From NCBI RefSeq assembly GCF_001411555.2, contig NC_049901.1, positions 27,856,372 to 27,920,371 on the forward strand: a stretch of 64,000 nt of DNA, in the 5' to 3' direction. The stretch is from Juglans regia (taxonomy: Eukaryota > Streptophyta > Magnoliopsida > Fagales > Juglandaceae). Within the stretch, counting starts at the first letter, position 1. Every line of letters starts with the position of its first letter. A model generated the notes under the pieces. It was not told the origin of the DNA. It was given only the letters and a program-made list of their open reading frames with translations, and did no database searches. The translations under genes and the position numbers were made by a program. This document shows positions 1 to 11,479 of this stretch, one piece after another.

Positions 1-1099
1 TCTTCACCCAGTAGGAAATTGATGATATTAAATCAATACCAATTAGCCTGACAATTTACTACAAATGGGAGATATACTGTCAAGAGTGGATATTACCTCA
101 GAAAAAGTTTGGAGTGTAGTCTAGAAGGGGAGACCTCAGGCAAAGCTAATGAAAAACAAGCTTGGAAGGCTATTTGGAAGTTGAGAGTAACCCTTGCTAC
201 CAAAATGTTTTTATGGAGAGCATGCAAGGAGGCCCTACCAACTCTAGCAAATCTGAGAAGGAGGAAAGTTGTGGAACATAGTTCATGTCTGATTTGTAAG
301 CAGGAGCCAAAAACGTCTGGACATGTTCTATGGGGCTGCATTGCTACAAAGGATGTGTGGGGTCAGGGAGTGAAAAAGTTGCAAAAACTATCATTTCAAA
401 GTGATTTGATCTTTGATATCTGGTCAAGACTGGTAGAGATGCTTAGTTTAGAGGAACTTGAAGAAGTGGTAGCTACTATGAGGGGCATATGGACTAGAAG
501 GAACAATACTCTTCATTGTAAAGATTTCAAACATCCAAATGCTCTCCACCAACTAGTCAAGGCAGAACTAGTATCATACAGGGAAACTCTCACAGAGGAG
601 CTAGTTGTCAAGCTCACAGCTCATGTAGGGACTCCAAAGTGGTCAAAGCCTAAGGTTGGTTCCTTTAAAGTCAACTAGGATGCAGCTGTAAATCAAAAGG
701 AATTGGAGTGCACATTAGAGATCACCAAGGTTTTTTATTGGAAGCCTACAGGCACACAGATCCTTCAAAAGAACCCCTTTCGATGCTGAAGCTTATGGCA
801 TACTCCTAGCAGCAGTTTTTTGCAAAGAGATTGGCATAACACACTATTTGTTGGAGGGGGATTCAAAGCAAGTAGTGGATTTAATGAATCATCACACAAA
901 GAACTGGAGTTTGGGTGGTTGCCTAGTGGAAGATGCAAGGGTAGTACTTAATTCCTTTGCTTGTTGGTCAGTGGCTCATACATACCGAGAAGCTAACATG
1001 GCAGCACATCACCTAGCAAAATCTGCTCTTGAATGCACAGAGGATCTATATGATCTGAAACATGCCCCTCATGCAAGGGTTGTATTACTCGATTTCTGA
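1..1099 (+). pseudogene. LINE-A ORF2, 3' part (zf-RVT and RNase H-like domains)
   Basis: This is the C-terminal part of a plant L1-type LINE polyprotein that enters from the left edge. The frame from about 52 reads NGRYTVKSGYYL and then a reverse-transcriptase zinc-binding region (KMFLWRACKEALPTLANL, CLICKQEPKTSGHVLWGC). A typical RNase H-like tail follows, with KPKVGSFKVN and later YLLEGDSKQVVDLM and YREANMAAHHLAKSA. The frame is broken: a TAG at 676-678 stands where this family normally has Trp before DAA, and a frameshift follows near 700-780. From about 790 the RNase H frame is open again to the stop at 1097-1099. It is a dead copy; the family is clear from domain order. Confidence 0.85.
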
Positions 1100-1166
1100 T
1101 TGTGAATTGATGTAATTGGCACTTATGTTTAATGAGATCAGTTTTTTTTATCAAAAAAAAAAAAAA
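1100..1166 (+). other. LINE-A 3' UTR and A-tail
   Basis: A short AT-rich trailer after the RNase H stop ends in a run of 14 A (1153-1166), as expected for the 3' end of a non-LTR element made by target-primed reverse transcription. The sequence that follows is the tail of an LTR that has its own A-run at the same place in other copies (near 12850), so LINE-A probably inserted into that A-run. Confidence 0.7.
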
Positions 1167-1314
1167 TTATCCATTGCGAATATTGCATAATGCTATATGT
1201 ATGTTAGGAACATTGCATTTTTAATTGTCATGAATGGGGGCAGGTAACCTCATGTTGCATGTCCCGACACTTCAGATGTGTGCCAGATCCCAAGCGAAAT
1301 CTGGGGGCACCACA
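1167..1314 (+). repeat. Element B: 3' tail of 5' LTR
   Basis: The sequence matches, in opposite orientation, the first 150 bases of the LTRs at 9435 and 12707. It ends in CA just before a primer binding site, so it is the U5 end of a Ty3/gypsy 5' LTR. The rest of the LTR is missing, replaced by LINE-A. Confidence 0.75.
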
Positions 1315-1317
1315 GGG

Positions 1318-1329
1318 TGGTATCAGAGC
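1318..1329 (+). other. Primer binding site (initiator tRNA-Met)
   Basis: TGGTATCAGAGC, the standard plant LTR-retrotransposon primer binding site complementary to the 3' end of initiator tRNA-Met, lies 3 bases after the LTR end. Confidence 0.9.
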
Positions 1330-1479
1330 AATACATGTCTGGGTTTAAATCCACATGTCCTTCGGAAATGCACCAATTACTAGGCTTGAGATTTTAGTCT
1401 TCATTAGGCTTGAATTTCTTGAAGTATAAGAGATAGTACGTGGTTGTGATTCGTATACTCGTGTTTCAGGAAATGACAC

Positions 1480-1838
1480 ATGACTCACGATGGGATACCT
1501 CGGAACCCTGATGGAGACATCAATCAAGAGAATCAAAATCCCCCGATGGATGGAAGATTAGCTGAAGCTGTACATCTGCTGACTGATGTGCTTAGACATC
1601 AACAACAACATCAAGTGCACTCACCTAGCCCCAAAGTTAGGGGTTGTTCTTATGAGAAGTTTCTGATCCACAGATACCCAAACTTTTCTAGTAATGAAGG
1701 ACCTCTGAGGGTCGAAAGATGGATTATTGATCTTGAAAAGACGTACGAGATATGCAGGTGCACTGAAAACCAGAAGGTTCTATACGCTGGATACCTATTC
1801 CAAGGAGAAGCTGGAATATGGTGGGATACCCATAGGCA
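1480..1838 (+). pseudogene. Element B gag, N-terminal part
   Basis: The frame starts MTHDGIPRNPDG and runs through GCSYEKFLIHRYPNF, RWIIDLEKTYEICRCT and LFQGEAGIWWDTHR. These are the conserved blocks of the Ty3/gypsy gag (retrotrans_gag) seen again in the other elements of this window. It lies about 150 bases after the primer binding site, as expected. After WWDTHR the similarity stops because an LTR fragment in the opposite orientation has been joined there. The zinc knuckle and all of pol are absent. Confidence 0.8.
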
Positions 1839-1847
1839 TGTACTCCC

Positions 1848-2991
1848 TTCTTTTTATAGTAGTCTCCTCACTTTCCTGTTTGTTTGCCTCCAAAACCCTT
1901 GCATGGGTGACAAGTGGTGAGTGTTTCTTCTTCCCCCTTCTCTTTTACCAAAAAGACTCTTAGAATCCCACTTTGGATTGCATTGGGAAGGGACAACTTG
2001 GGTGACGTGTAGGGTTTCCTCTCCCTTGGCCGAAGTCCCTCATTTTCCCCTTTATGCCCTTCCTTTTCTTAAGCAATTGAATATCTCTTCAAGGGTACTT
2101 TTGTAAAACATATCATGCATCTTCCTTTTCCCAACAAACAATCTTTGGCATGGGTGGACAAGTGGCATGGGCGTGTGCCTTGTCCATTGCTGCCTAACTC
2201 TTCCCCTTCCCTTTTGTTGCTTCATCTTCCATCGCTCCTTCCCAAGATGACTACTCATGTGTCATTGGTATATTAGTAACCTAAGTGACAAGTGGCATGT
2301 GAAGAGGTGCTTGGGAGTGTGGTGGCCAAAATCCTAGGCGCATATTTGTCATTTGATTTAAAAGTCCCTTCATCTAATCTTTTTAGAAGCTTAATGCATG
2401 TTTGACACTTGGCAAAATCTGACAAATTCAAAATCCCTTGTGCCCCTTTGGTTTCCCATGCAAATTTCCTAGAAAAAACCACCTTTCTCCTCCCTAGACT
2501 CTCCTTTCCAAGAATGCCTACCTTGGAACTCAAAATTGGGCCAAAACAATGGGTCTAGGCATGTGGAAAAGGGTTGACCGAAAATCCTTTAGCCTTCCTA
2601 GGTCCATTTTGTCTCTTGATTCTTCTAGAATGTTTCTAGCATGCTTGAGTAGTGGTAATCCCTCTAGGGTAGGTGTGCAAGCCACTTCTTGGTTTTTTCC
2701 TTACACTCCCCTCTCCCCCTTAGTCACTAAAATGTCCAGATTCATGCAACACATGTATAACCATGGCACTAGTGACTAAGGTTTGGGTCATAGACTTAAA
2801 GGGCTTGGATTTTATAAATCGGGCCGAAATTATACCAGGCATTCTAGGGTTACTCCCTTCTTGGGCTCAAGTTGCTAAATTAAAGATTCTAAGGGCCTTC
2901 CTTTAAAAAAAAATAACTAAAGCTGTTAAAATGTTATGGCAACTAAGAATTAATTCTATGGGCCATGCTTAGGCAAGCTCGGGTCATCACA
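1848..2991 (-). repeat. LTR fragment (U3 side) in reverse orientation
   Basis: The stretch resembles the right-hand parts of the LTRs at 25836-29220 and 21802-24456: repeated phrases such as GACAAGTGGCA, TTGCATGGGTG and a final GGGTCATCACA. That end corresponds to an LTR start TGTGATGACCC on the minus strand. The left half of the LTR is missing and no target-site duplication is visible. Confidence 0.6.
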
Positions 2992-4480
2992 CTGGAGGAA
3001 GGGTTCCTCGAGATACCCACTATAGTTCATCTTCTTTCATTATATGACAATACATTTATCTCCTTTATCATTCTGTTGTTGCATTACTTTAGTAGCCCGA
3101 AAAGTATTCTAACAACTAGTATCTTGATTCTTCATGGATGGCAAGAAATAGCAAATTTTCTGATGGAAAAAATCCTTAAATCACTCCTACATCTCACAAA
3201 TTTAGTCAACCAAATGCATGAAAATCAAAAGTTTTTCAAACAACAAGTACATGGGAAGACCAAGCTATTGAGGAGGTAGTAGAAAAGGCAGCGAAGGTGG
3301 AAGAGAGTGTGATGGTGTCCACATAAATTGTTCCCAAGGAACCCCCTCTTCCCTTTGCTTTCATAGACCCAAATTCATTTCGCATTCACTTTCAGATCTT
3401 CTTTCTCTTTCAATGGTCACAGTTAACAAAAACCATGCCATGGTTGAAAAAGGAGGAGATCTAGGGTTTGGGATGGATCACAACATCAAATACTCTTGCG
3501 TGAGTGTGTGGCAACACAACCATGTTGAAATCAACCCACCTTCAGATACGAACCTCAATGAGATATCTGCTACTGCAAAAACAAAATTAAAAAAATAAAA
3601 AAATCCTCCCACAAGTCCCAGGGATTCTTAACAAATGGGCCACGTTTGGTATGGCACCCTCCATGGAAAGAAATTCCACAGCAAGACCTTTTCCAGTTTA
3701 TTCCTCTTTTGGAGCCCTTTTTTTTAGCAGAGAAAGGCTCAAAGACTATTTTACAAAAGCTGGAGAAAAATCCAACAAAAAATATCCCAGCAACATTATT
3801 GTTGTTCCTTCTACTTCAAGGATGTTGTTTCCTACCACCTGCATTCTCTTCATATGTTTCCTTTTAGGCTCTTTGTCCTTCCTCAACAAAGCTACCCTCA
3901 ATCTCACACTCCCCCACCAATACCACTACATGACCTAAAAGTTGAAACACAAGCCGATCTCAATAACTACAAGACCATGATGGTTGTGTTGCGAATGTCC
4001 ATATTGTGGGTAACGGGTGCATCATGCTACAGTACGTGTCTAACATCATCATCCACGTTCACCACTACAAGCCATCAGGGAACACGAACATATGGTCATC
4101 TCCGACACACCTTGGGTGGTGGGGGAGACCGAACGAAGATGGGATATCGATATCTGGAGAAGCAACTAATCTGGATTGACCACTGCTCCTTGTCGTACTG
4201 CACGTAGGTGATAAAGGGGCATGCCACATGTAGGAAGACATGGTTGTTTGGTTGTTGGACATGTCGGGGGCAAATGTAGGTTGGTTATTTGTTTGATAAG
4301 TCAAGAGTAAGTTGTTTTTGAATGTGTGGCTAATTGTTTGGGGTATTTGACATGTCAGGAATAAGTTTGGTTAACTTGAAAGTATGGGTTGTTTGGTTGA
4401 CGTGTGTGGTGATTAGTTAGGTGATTTTGAGGAGGTTGGGCTAAACTATGATACCCCCTTAAAAATACAAGAGCTAAGGG
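2992..4480. other. No recognisable gene
   Basis: Short open frames occur on both strands but none has a domain or codon pattern I recognise. The stretch is AT-rich and T-rich and looks like decayed repeat or the flank of LINE-B. Confidence 0.5.
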
Positions 4481-4619
4481 ATTCTTGTTACAAAATATTG
4501 GACTATATGACAATGGTCATGTGGAAGATACTAGAAAGCCAGAGTTGGGGAGCGTGCGGCGATTTTAGAAGAATAGGCAATTTTGTGTTTTGGCTTTCGC
4601 TAGGGCTTTCAAAGGGGCG

Positions 4620-6089
4620 ATGCCTGCCACCGGGGGCTCTAAGGGCCCTTCGATGGTGGCAGAGAGGAGTCGATCCTTTGCAGAGTTGGTGTCGAGAATG
4701 CCTCAGCCCATCCATGAGGTTGTGGTTCCATTTCGAGCTCCCAAAGTTGTAGATGGGGAGGTCTTCGTGCAATTTTCCAGAGAAGAAATTGATTGATCTG
4801 CGGCTACTTTTCGTTTTGCTTTGGTGATGAAGTTTTTGAGGCAAAGGCCTTCATTAGATTGGATCCGTGTATTTATTAATGGGAGATGGGGTCTTTCTGC
4901 TCGGCTGGTTGTCTCAGCAATGAGGACGCCAAGAAATGTTTTCGTCCGATTCTCTTTGAAGGAAGGTTTTCTTAAGGTGATGTCTCGTGAGAGTAGCAAC
5001 ATTGATGGTGTTAGCTATTGAAATTTCCAATGGACGGTGGATTTCTCAGAAGATGTGGAACCTGTGATGGCTCCTGTTTAGATTCACTTGCTGGGGCTTG
5101 GTCTGAATTACTATCAAGTCATATTTGCAAAACATTACAGCACCGGTGGGTTCTCTCAATCGAAGAGACAATGCGACCAAATGTGCGACACGTACGGATG
5201 GGGCTAGAGTCTGTGTTTTGATGGATGTTTCTCAGAAACTAGTGTCTTGTGTGGATTGGAACGCCTCGGCAGCCTTCAAGTGTACTCTAGGAAATTGTCT
5301 ATGAAGCACTCCCTGCTTTTTGTTCTAGATGCAGTACTCAAGGTCATAATATTGGAACTTGTAAGCTATTGGTGAAGGATAAAGGGAAGAAGAAGGAATT
5401 GGGCCAAGTATGGAGGCCAAAATAATCAAAAGAACTGGAGTAGTTGGTGATGGCTTCAAATGATGTAGCTGTGGTAACTACAAATGGTGGCCAGGGGATG
5501 GAGTCCTCTGTCTTGGTTGCTCCTGGATGATGTTTTGGCTGTCAATGACTCTTCACTTAAGGTTAGTAGTAATGGGGCTGCTCAAGAATTTACTTTAGAG
5601 GTGAGTGCGAATTCGGGTGAGCAGTGCGGGGATGAACTATTGGTTGGAGCTGATGAAGTGTTGTCAAAGGGGAACTTTGATGTGGGGAATGTTAATGTAG
5701 ATAGGGAGTATGAGGGAAATGTCGCCTCTATTATCACTAAATCGATGGCTGCTGGTTTAATGCTAATGTTGATGGAAATTAGTGCTAATGTCAATGTTAC
5801 GGAGAATTCCATGGAGGTTGGGGGTGGTTCTGGTATTTCTGGTGGGGTTGGTACGTTGGTTGTTGGAGAGGGTTGTGATCCTTATATTACTAATGGATTC
5901 TCGGATGTGGTTGAAGTAGAGACTCTGGATGCAAGCGTTGAGGAGTTGGCAAGGGAGAGCTCTGTTTTGCGGAATGAAGAGATCTTGATCAGGCATGAGA
6001 TGGGGAGATCAGGCTCTATTTCGGATTCAAAGGGAGTGGGTTCATTACCTCATATTGCGAAAGAAAAAGATGGTGTGTCGGAATACTGA
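4620..6089 (+). pseudogene. LINE-B ORF1 (DUF4283-like domain, CCHC zinc knuckle)
   Basis: ORF1 encodes the gag-like RNA-binding protein of plant LINEs. In one frame, 4620-5160, I read KVVDGEVFVQFS, then after a TGA at 4794 ALVMKFLRQRPSLDWI and GRWGLSARLVVSAM, the pattern of DUF4283. A second stop lies at 5019-5021 and another near 5078. In a shifted frame GARVCVLMDVS and the CCHC knuckle CSRCSTQGHNIGTC (about 5325-5366) follow. The last 200 residues (5484-6089) form an open, Val/Gly/Glu-rich frame without a known fold. At least three stops and one frameshift make it non-functional. Confidence 0.75.
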
Positions 6090-6170
6090 AATTCCAACTC
6101 CAAAGATGTGAACTAGTATGAAATTGCGCAGCTCTACAAAGGCTCCTAGCAGGCCTAAGAGGTCTAATAT

Positions 6171-8957
6171 ATGCTAGAGAATCTCCTGTTTTGGAATTGT
6201 CGAGGTCTCGATTCCTCGAAGGCACGGTTACGTGCTATGCTAAAATCACTAAAACTGAAAGTTTTAATCGTTACGGAGCCGTTTCGTCAAGACTCTATGC
6301 TTGATCGTTGGCAGGGTATGTTAAATTTTGATGCTTCATATTCTAATGGTGTTTCTAGTGGTAAGCTGTGGGTCTTTGGGTATGATGACGTTCAAGTTAA
6401 TATTATTCAGGATTCAAATCAACATGTTACTCTTATGATTAATTCTTTATTGATTATGTCTGCTGTCTATGCCAAATGTACATATATGGAGAGAAGACAG
6501 CTCTGGATTGATCTTCTTCCATTTGGAGCTTTACAAATACCATGAATGATTATTGGAGATTTTAATATTATTCGTTATGATGGGGAAAGAAGTGAAGGGT
6601 ATCCGAGACTCCTAATGGCAATGGAAGAATTTTACTCTTTTATCCAAAATGGTGGTTTGATTGAAGTGCCTTTTTCTGGAAACAAATTGTCTTGGTATAA
6701 TGGGTGTGGTGGTTTGGCTCAAAGTTGGGCTCGGTTATATAGGGCTTTGTGTAATACACGACTTTTAGATATGTGGCCGATGGTGTCGATGAATTATTTA
6801 CCTCAGAAATCGTCAGATCATGCGCCTATGTCTATTCGGTTGGTGAATTCCATTATGACATATGGTCCAAGAATTTTTAGATTCCAGCAGATGTGGACTC
6901 TGCATGAAGGGTTCTCGAATTTTGTTTCTAAGTTATGGAATGAGAAGGTGGGAGGAGCTGGTCTATGGAAGCTTGCCACTAAGCTGAAAAATTTAAAAGT
7001 GCTTTTAAAATCTGGAACTGTAAGGTTTTCAGGTTGACTACGTTGCATTTAAAACGATTGGAGGAGAAAGTTGAACAAAGGGAGGCTCAACTGCAAGAGT
7101 CTCATTCCCAGGAAGTAGAATTGGAGATGTTCACTGCTCAAGCAGAATTAAACTCTTGGCTGAAAAAAGAGGAAACTCGAGTTGCACAAAAAATTAAAAA
7201 TACATGCATAGGACATGGGGAGGTAAATGCTTCCTTCTTTGCAGCTTTGTAGACTAGGGAGTATAATTAATTCCAAGCAATTTCTGGATGGAAGAATGTT
7301 GTCTTCACTAGAAGAGATTCATAATGAAGCGGTTTTACACATTGCTGAATTTTTGAGATGCAAGTCGACAGCTTCAGTGATTAGTTTAACCGATGTTATT
7401 CGGGAAGAGGTGAGGGACTTTGAGAATTTTAATATTTGCCAAAGCCTAACGGAGCAGAAAATAAAAGATGCCTTATTTGATATTCTGATTAATAGTAGCC
7501 CAGGTTCAGATGGATTTACTTCTAGTTTTTTCAGCATTGCTGGGATTTTGTTAAGATTGACTTGGTAGATGCTGTTTGGGATTTTTTTGCAAGTACCTTG
7601 CTATCGAGGTACTATACCGCTTCCCTTATTGTTTTGATTCCGAAAGTTTCGAATCCATGCTCATTTGATAAATTTAGGCCTATTAGCCTATGCTCGGTTG
7701 TTTATAAAATTTGTTCAAAGCTGATTGGGATTAGATTATCTACGGTTTTGAGTCGGCTGGTTTTGAAGAGCAAGGAGCATTTTTACCAGGGAGAAGTATT
7801 CTGGAGAATATAAGCCTTATGCAGGAATTGATTCAAGTCATAAATAAGCCAATAGGGGGGGTAATATTATGATGAAAATTGATATGGCCAAGGCTTATGA
7901 TACGATTGACTGGGAATTTTTGCTACAAGTTCTGAAAGCTTTTGGCTTTTCATTGGAAGTTTGTAGCCTTATCTCCAATTTTGTATCTTTGACTTCGTTT
8001 TCTGTGGTTATGAATGGTACATCTAAAGGCTTTTTTAAGGGTGGAAGGGGTCTCCATCAGGGGGATCTCTTATCCCCTTATTTATTTATTTTGGTGGAGG
8101 AGGTGTTCTCTCGGCTTTTGCACAATAAATTCCAGGATGGGCTTACTGGATATTATTCGCAGCCTCGTAATGGACCTTTAATCTCCCATTTGCTTTATGC
8201 GGACAATATGATTATTTTCTCTACAGGTAGGAAGAAAGATGTGAAGAATATTCTACAAGTTCTTGATCTTTATGCCCAGTGTTTTGGTCAAGTGGTCAAT
8301 GCTTCTAAGTCTTCTATTTTTTTCTCAAGCCGTATTCAAGAATCAAGGCGACAAGAGTTGCTTAGAGTGTCTAGGTTTTTGATGGGGCACTTTCCAGTGA
8401 GGTATTTGGGGGTTCCTATTTTCCTAGGTAGGTTGAAATCATGTTATTTTGATGATTTATTGCTTAAAATTTCTAAAAAGATTGAAGGTTGGAAGATGAG
8501 GTATCTTTTCTCTGGTGCCAGATTACTTTTGATTAAACATGTTCTTTCAAGTTTGCCGGTACATTTATTGTCTGTATTACCAGTGACTAAACAGAGTTTT
8601 GGTAAGATTAACAATTTATTTAGCACTTTTTTTTGGGGTTCGTTGGAAGGACGGCCAAAGAGGAAATGGGTGAGTTGGGAATCAGTTTGCAAGCCCATGG
8701 ATGAATGAGGCATGGGGCTGAGAAATATTGTGGTTGTCCATAGCTCCCTTCAATCCAAATTTGCTTGGAAGTTCCTCTCGGAGGATACTTTATGGTCTCA
8801 TTTCTTTAAAGCCAAGTATGTGAAGCATCAACATATTTCTCTTGTCAATTTGTCGAATGGTTCTAGATTTTGGAAGATGCTTATTAAATCGGTTCCATTT
8901 GTTGTTGACAAATATGTGTGGAAGATGCTTATTAAATCGGTTACACAAGAGTTCATG
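6171..8957 (+). pseudogene. LINE-B ORF2 (endonuclease and reverse transcriptase)
   Basis: The endonuclease begins LLFWNCRGLDSSKA. A TGA at 6543-6545 replaces the usual Trp before MIIGDFNIIRYDGE, and the SDHAP motif follows near 6815. After frameshifts at about 7035, 7230 and 7565 the reverse transcriptase reads PGSDGFTSSFF, LIPKV, FRPISLCSVVYKI, KIDMAKAYDTIDWEFL and GLHQGDLLSPYLF. The catalytic box is YADN rather than YADD (near 8200), so it would be dead even without the stops. A further TGA lies at 8706-8708. The zf-RVT domain is missing. A 24-base segment is repeated at 8871 and 8919. Confidence 0.85.
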
Positions 8958-8959
8958 TA

Positions 8960-9434
8960 ATACATACGAATAATATCAAAGATAGGTTGGAAGTTTACTT
9001 ACAAAAAGTCCAATGATAATATTAGCAAAATCTAAAAATATAATATAGCATATTAGAAATCAACTCACCAACAACCCTAGATTCCGAAAATATGAGTGAA
9101 CGTGAGTGTAATGATATTTTCAAAATCTTTTTCTCGTGCTAAAAACCCTAGGGCCGAAACCTTTGAAGATCAAAACCCTAGTTTTTCTTTTGAGCTAAAA
9201 CTGAACCTTGCACCATAATAGATCACGTGTTCATGTGTTCAAAACATCAAGAACATTTTGGGTTCCATCTTTCATGAAGAGAAAACCCTAGTTTCTAGAG
9301 GAAAAATGTGTGTTGGTGTGAGAAAAACCCTAACACTGAATATGACTAGATGAGTTCTTCACTTGGTCGTATGTGTGCATCAAGAAAAAAAGTGAAATAA
9401 TTCTTACCTCCAAGTGTAGAGCTCCTACTCGAAA
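8960..9434 (-). repeat. Element C 3' LTR, left part (split by element E)
   Basis: AT-rich sequence with many AAACCCTAG words, like the middle of the LTR at 25836-29220. It ends in GAGCTCCTACTCGAAA. The matching continuation CGAAATATGGTG starts at 14411 and the same join is unbroken at about 23338 in the 5' LTR of element C. The left end was lost in the junction with LINE-B. Confidence 0.65.
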
Positions 9435-9740
9435 TGTGATGCCCCCAAATTTCACTTGGGATTGGACGGACATTTGAAGCGTCTGGACATGCAACAAAAG
9501 GTTACCTGCCCCCGTTCATGACATATAAGATGCAATGTTTCTAACATGCATCTAGCATTACGTAATATTCGCAATGGATATTTTTTTTTAGCAATACTAT
9601 GCCCCAAACTTATAATATCCCAAATAGTTAAAACATAAACCATGCATACTTAAAACATCCACGATTACAACACGGGTTTCAGAAGACTGAAATCTCAAAG
9701 CAACAGAGACTTGACTCCATAATTACATTGCCAAAATACA

Positions 9741-9905
9741 CTATTGGGCTAGTTCGTTGAGTAACTCATGTAACTCAACTAACGATGCCGAAATACTATC
9801 CAAAGACCTAGCTATGGAGGCTACAAGCTCTGTGTTGCGTCTACGGCGTCTAGTCAACCTCCTCCAGTCTGCCAGTGTCTGTTCCTTACTCTGATCCTGA
9901 CACAT
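9741..9905 (-). CDS. Small LTR-internal ORF, 54 aa, basic then amphipathic
   Basis: This open frame on the sense strand of the LTR begins MCQDQSKEQTLADW, continues with a basic run RRLTRRRRR (about residues 15-23), and ends in a Leu/Ile-rich helix (SISASLVELHELLNELAQ). Its ATG lies 3 bases after hairpin H2. The same frame, same length, is present in the other LTR of E (12988-13152) with a single stop. In a genomic RNA it would sit in the leader upstream of gag. No known family is recognised; translation is not shown and it could be chance conservation of U5 sequence. Confidence 0.4.
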   Translation of the reverse strand: MCQDQSKEQTLADWRRLTRRRRRNTELVASIARSLDSISASLVELHELLNELAQ

Positions 9906-9908
9906 AGC

Positions 9909-9968
9909 CTACTATTCGGAGGGAATGGTAGTTGGAACTACTACGGTGAGATTTGATTGCAAATCTCA
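9909..9968 (-). other. H1/H2 hairpin pair (element E 3' LTR)
   Basis: H1 is a perfect 9-bp stem TGAGATTTG/CAAATCTCA with loop ATTG (9947-9968). H2 is CTACTATTC/GAATGGTAG (9909-9931) with one wobble pair. In sense orientation H1 comes first. Confidence 0.6.
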
Positions 9969-10119
9969 GCAAGTTAACAGGAAACTTTCACATAGGTTAA
10001 TGATGCATTCATGGCATTAAAAACATGAATGCATAATCAAAGTCATAAGTAAGCATAGCATAAATTGACATATAGCATGGCATAAATGACATAACTTGAA
10101 CTGAAACTGAAACTTAGAT

Positions 10120-10400
10120 TGACGTGACATGGCATGTACGTGAACTTGAAACATAACATGGACTAGCAACATAGCATGAGCATGAACTTGAAATATAACA
10201 TGGACTTGATACATAGCATGAATGTGAACATACATAATTTGAACATGAACTTGAACATAACATGAACCTAAACACAACATACATAAATGTAAACTTGAAA
10301 CATAACGTGAACGTGCACATGACATAACATGAACGTGAACTTTGAACATAACATGAACATGAACATAGCATGACATAAACATAAACTTGAAACATATTCT
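10120..10400. repeat. Degenerate tandem repeat in LTR
   Basis: Short units built from AACATGAACGTGAACTTG-like words repeat imperfectly for about 280 bases. The same array is present in the 5' LTR of E at 13365-13645, so it belongs to the LTR. Confidence 0.75.
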
Positions 10401-10755
10401 TGTCTCATGGGGTCACCATGATTGAGTAATCTTATCTCATAGGGTTACCATGATTGACATGAACTTGAAACTTGACATGAACATAAACTTGAACATAACG
10501 TGAAATAGGACTTGAACATAAAATACATGAACTTGTAATCTTATTCAATAGACTTAATCTTAATGTGACCATACAAGTGCTACAGAGGGCCCCTTGAGCC
10601 GTGTGTCCCTGTCGATTACCGCATCACAACACATGTATCTATACCAGCTGTGAGTGCGTTAATACATACTCCACAGTTGTTGTGGCCCCACGTATTCTAT
10701 GTGTCACAATTACTGTGTCTCACGTAGTGTATGCTCCACAGTTGTTGTGGCCCCA

Positions 10756-11470
10756 TACTCACAACGAATCGTTCCTCCTCCTAGGTGGTACCTCAATAAA
10801 CGATCAGCTATTAACCTCAACTCAAGACTTTCTCTGTTATGATTAGCATAGCTCTTCTATCCATCATAAGCCGCCTCTTATTCTGACTCTAAATGAAAGG
10901 ATATGTTCCTACTGTTCACATAAATCCTCAAGACCAAGATTTACTACCGATATAAAAGTCTCTAATATAATGGTGATATACGTTTTCCACAGACACAATG
11001 CTTTGCCAAAAACACTTAATGGTAGCTGGATAAAACTATCATCATCAGCGAATCCTACTACGACCAAAGCCTCTCCCAAAAACTTTACTCTTCTTAACTG
11101 AAATTCATTTGGGTTCTCAAAATCAAAGCAACTCCTGCGGAATACTAATTTATCAATCTTCAATATCCTTCATCCAACTGCTAAAGGGTATTCTATATCT
11201 ACACTGATATGAACAATTATACTCTTAATGAGAATTGTTACTCTTACCAGCTGGGTAACAATTCGGCTTTCGAGCTAAACTCTCGTGTAATACCACAATC
11301 ACTAAAAACAGGGACTCACTTGAATCAGTAGTGTACAAGTTACAAACTTCAATGACTTGACAATCCCCAAAATAGCAATAATGCCACAATACAATCAATT
11401 GCAATCAAATCAACCTTACAAAAGCTTAACAATACCTAGATCTTAAAAAAATACCAGTGACGGTGCCAGC
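10756..11470. other. Unassigned internal sequence of element E
   Basis: This stretch lies between the truncated 3' LTR and the end of gag, where pol would be expected. It has no recognisable retrotransposon domain. A minus-strand frame (10909-11163, 84 aa) is open but not recognised. It could be foreign sequence picked up by the element or a decayed insertion. Confidence 0.45.
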
Positions 11471-11479
11471 TTCTTTAGT

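Larger units (their letters stand above)
4481..8957 (+). mobile_element. LINE-B, nearly full-length L1-type non-LTR retrotransposon, inactive
   Basis: ORF1 (DUF4283-like plus zinc knuckle) is followed by ORF2 (endonuclease plus reverse transcriptase), the usual order in plant L1 elements. The copy lacks the zf-RVT and RNase H tail and any poly(A). Its right end runs straight into an LTR remnant near 8960, so the 3' end was lost by deletion. The left limit is set only by where ORF1 becomes recognisable. Confidence 0.75.
9435..10755 (-). repeat. Element E 3' LTR (truncated at its 5' side)
   Basis: Begins TGTGATGCCCCC on the plus strand and matches the 5' LTR of E at 12707 with scattered differences as far as about 10755, where the two diverge. 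About 380 bases of the U3 end and the polypurine tract are therefore missing. Confidence 0.8.

Noticed and set aside
1318..1329. tRNA-like signals at TGGTATCAGAGC sites
   Set aside because: These are primer binding sites only 12 bases long; no cloverleaf surrounds them.
3646..4207. Overlapping plus-strand frames of 73-117 codons
   Set aside because: Several frames are open together in a T/C-rich stretch and none shows a recognisable motif.
10017..10395. Long overlapping minus-strand frames rich in Met, His, Val, Phe and Cys (also 13213-13656)
   Set aside because: They arise from a short tandem DNA repeat that happens to lack stops in several frames at once; not a protein.
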